From: an uncultured Opitutaceae bacterium
GTDB lineage: Bacteria; Verrucomicrobiota; Verrucomicrobiia; Opitutales; Opitutaceae
NCBI GenBank assembly: GCA_937958045.1
Contig: CALFXL010000067.1
Span: 1 to 14,731 of the forward strand
Length of the DNA: 14,731 nt
Direction: 5' to 3'
Shown here: positions 13,845-14,731 of the stretch, in pieces
Layout of the letters: every line of letters starts with the position of its first letter
How positions within the stretch are numbered: position 1 is the first letter of the stretch
The notes under the pieces: model-generated
Database searches by the model: none
The model's input: only the letters and a program-made list of their open reading frames with translations
Told to the model about the DNA's origin: nothing
Program-made: the position numbers and the translations under genes

Positions 13845-14585
13845 ATGAAAGCTCCGATCGAAGGCCGTTGGCTCGCGTTGATGACGGTGCTGGCGGTGGC
13901 TTTTGCCGTGTTGCTGGTCGTGGCGGTGCGTTTCGTGCGCCTTCCGGGATTGCCGGAGCAACCGACCCGGCCCGGGACGGGCATTGGTATCATCCGCCTG
14001 GATCCGACGGCCGAGGGCGATGGGGTGAGCGACCAGGCGTTGCTCGATCCCGATCCGCTGTTTCTGCCCACGCGCTACAATGCCAGCCAGCTTGAGCTTC
14101 CCGGTTTGATGCGCCGTGAGCCGGGTGCGGCATTTCAAGCGATCGACGCCAAATTCGCCTACAGCAATGCGGCGGCGGGCATTCCTTTCCCCGACACCAT
14201 GACGCTGCCCGAGCAGCCGGTGGAGGTTATCCGCTATGGCAGGGAGCGGGATCCTTTCGATGGGTTAGGGCGGTATCGACGAACCGAGATGCCGCTGACA
14301 GCGCGCGTGGCGGTCTTGGAAGTGGTGGAAACCGCAAGTGGCCGCGTGGTGCTCACCGCTCCGCTGAGCCCGGCAACGGTTCCCCGGGCGGTGACGGCCG
14401 GCGGCTGGGAGCCGATGGAGCTTATGGCGACGATCGATGTCACGGGCCTCGTGGGCGTTCCGAAAATGTGGCGCAATTCCGGCGTGGATGCGGTCGATGT
14501 TTTTTTCCGAAATTACCTCGCTGGAGCCTTCCATTTAGGAGAGCGTCTTCCTCCCGGCGTATATATACTTCGCGTCGGTCCGTAG
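13845..14585 (+). CDS. Single-pass anchored protein in the TonB position; possible divergent TonB
   Basis: The 246-residue product has a short cytoplasmic N terminus, one membrane helix (about residues 9-30) and a periplasmic remainder starting with a Pro-containing linker (RLPGLPEQPTRPGTG, 32-46). The layout and gene order after exbB-exbD are those of an energy transducer. The last 60 residues weakly resemble a TonB C-terminal domain: ATIDVTGLVGVPKMWRNSG (195-213), a helix VDVFFRNYLAG (218-228), then LPPGVYILRVGP at the C terminus. I do not see the canonical YP motif or a long Pro/Lys spacer, so the domain call is tentative. It has a strong Shine-Dalgarno site, unlike its neighbours. It could be a cluster-specific transducer or an unrelated anchored protein. 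Confidence 0.6.
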   Translation: MKAPIEGRWLALMTVLAVAFAVLLVVAVRFVRLPGLPEQPTRPGTGIGIIRLDPTAEGDGVSDQALLDPDPLFLPTRYNASQLELPGLMRREPGAAFQAIDAKFAYSNAAAGIPFPDTMTLPEQPVEVIRYGRERDPFDGLGRYRRTEMPLTARVAVLEVVETASGRVVLTAPLSPATVPRAVTAGGWEPMELMATIDVTGLVGVPKMWRNSGVDAVDVFFRNYLAGAFHLGERLPPGVYILRVGP

Positions 14586-14592
14586 GTTTTTG

Positions 14593-14655
14593 GAAAAAGA
14601 GCGAATTTGCTGTTGACGGAAAAAATTCGGCTCCCCACGTTCTCCGCTCTTTTTC
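14593..14655 (+). other. Nested inverted repeats between the TonB-like gene and tRNA-Thr
   Basis: GAAAAAGAGCG (14593-14603) is repeated in inverse as CGCTCTTTTTC (14645-14655), an 11-bp perfect match with a 41-nt interval. Inside, CGAATTT (14602-14608) and AAATTCG (14623-14629) form a second, partly competing 7-bp stem. The outer right arm ends in five T and is followed by another T run at 14659-14664. The structure could terminate transcription of the preceding cluster with a long-loop stem. TTGACG at 14613-14618 could be a -35 box for the tRNA, but no convincing -10 is visible 17 nt on. Confidence 0.45.
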
Positions 14656-14682
14656 ACGTTTTTTGACCCATTTCCTTGGTCT

Positions 14683-14731
14683 GCCCAGATAGCTCAGTTG
14701 GCAGAGCACGTCCTTGGTAAGGACGAGGTCG
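14683..14731 (+). tRNA. tRNA-Thr (anticodon GGT), 5' part only
   Basis: The 5' 49 nt of a tRNA are present: acceptor strand GCCCAGA (14683-14689), TA at positions 8-9, and a D arm GCTC-AGTTGGCA-GAGC (14692-14707). The anticodon stem CGTCC/GGACG (14709-14713 and 14721-14725) encloses the 7-nt loop TTGGTAA, so the anticodon is GGT at 14716-14718, reading Thr codons ACC and ACT. The variable region, T arm and acceptor 3' strand lie beyond the window. No rRNA or second tRNA is visible. Confidence 0.93.

Noticed and set aside
1..14731. CRISPR arrays, insertion sequences, integrases, attachment sites
   Set aside because: No regularly spaced direct repeats, transposase or recombinase motifs were seen on either strand. 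The partial tRNA-Thr could be an attachment site, but its 3' end is outside the window.

Overview
The window is a GC-rich bacterial chromosome segment in which every recognisable gene is on the + strand. It holds the distal half of the spc ribosomal-protein operon and the alpha operon, fused into one block: rpsE end, rplO, secY, an adk-like gene, map, rpsM, rpsK, rpsD, rpoA, rplQ. After a textbook terminator comes a less conserved region with a small zinc-ribbon membrane protein, an exported LamG-like protein, class II fumarase (fumC), and a cluster encoding a TPR protein, ExbB, ExbD and a TonB-like anchored protein. The right edge cuts a tRNA-Thr(GGT). The overall style suggests a Verrucomicrobiota member, probably Opitutaceae-like. 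The reasons are the high GC, ribosomal genes without Shine-Dalgarno sequences, lysine/alanine-rich tails on ribosomal proteins, and a TPR-ExbB-ExbD cluster. This taxonomic call is inference, not a database result.

Region 1 (1-7300) is the ribosomal/secretion/RNA polymerase operon. It keeps the canonical order, but rpmD is absent between rpsE and rplO, and infA and rpmJ are absent between map and rpsM. SecY carries an apparent extra C-terminal membrane helix. The gene in the adk slot between secY and map encodes a short adenylate-kinase-like protein that has lost the P-loop lysine, the LID and a key AMP-site arginine. S11 has an N-terminal extension of about 76 residues and L17 a low-complexity C-terminal tail. 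Palindromes lie between rplO and secY and between rpoA and rplQ; the latter is a long REP-like hairpin. The operon ends at a 13-bp-stem terminator at 7261-7295.

Region 2 (7300-9780) holds three genes with no obvious common pathway: a 74-residue membrane-anchored zinc ribbon, a secreted concanavalin-A-like protein and fumarase C.

Region 3 (9865-14585) looks like an envelope energy-transduction module: a large periplasmic TPR protein, an ExbB/TolQ-type channel subunit, an ExbD/TolR-type partner and a single-pass anchored protein in the TonB position. By hand alignment, both acidic residues that carry protons in canonical ExbB-ExbD motors are replaced by their amides (ExbB Glu to Gln158, ExbD Asp to Asn26). 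The module may therefore be a motor variant with a different coupling mechanism, or a non-motor derivative. This and the degenerate adenylate kinase are the two strongest leads in the window.
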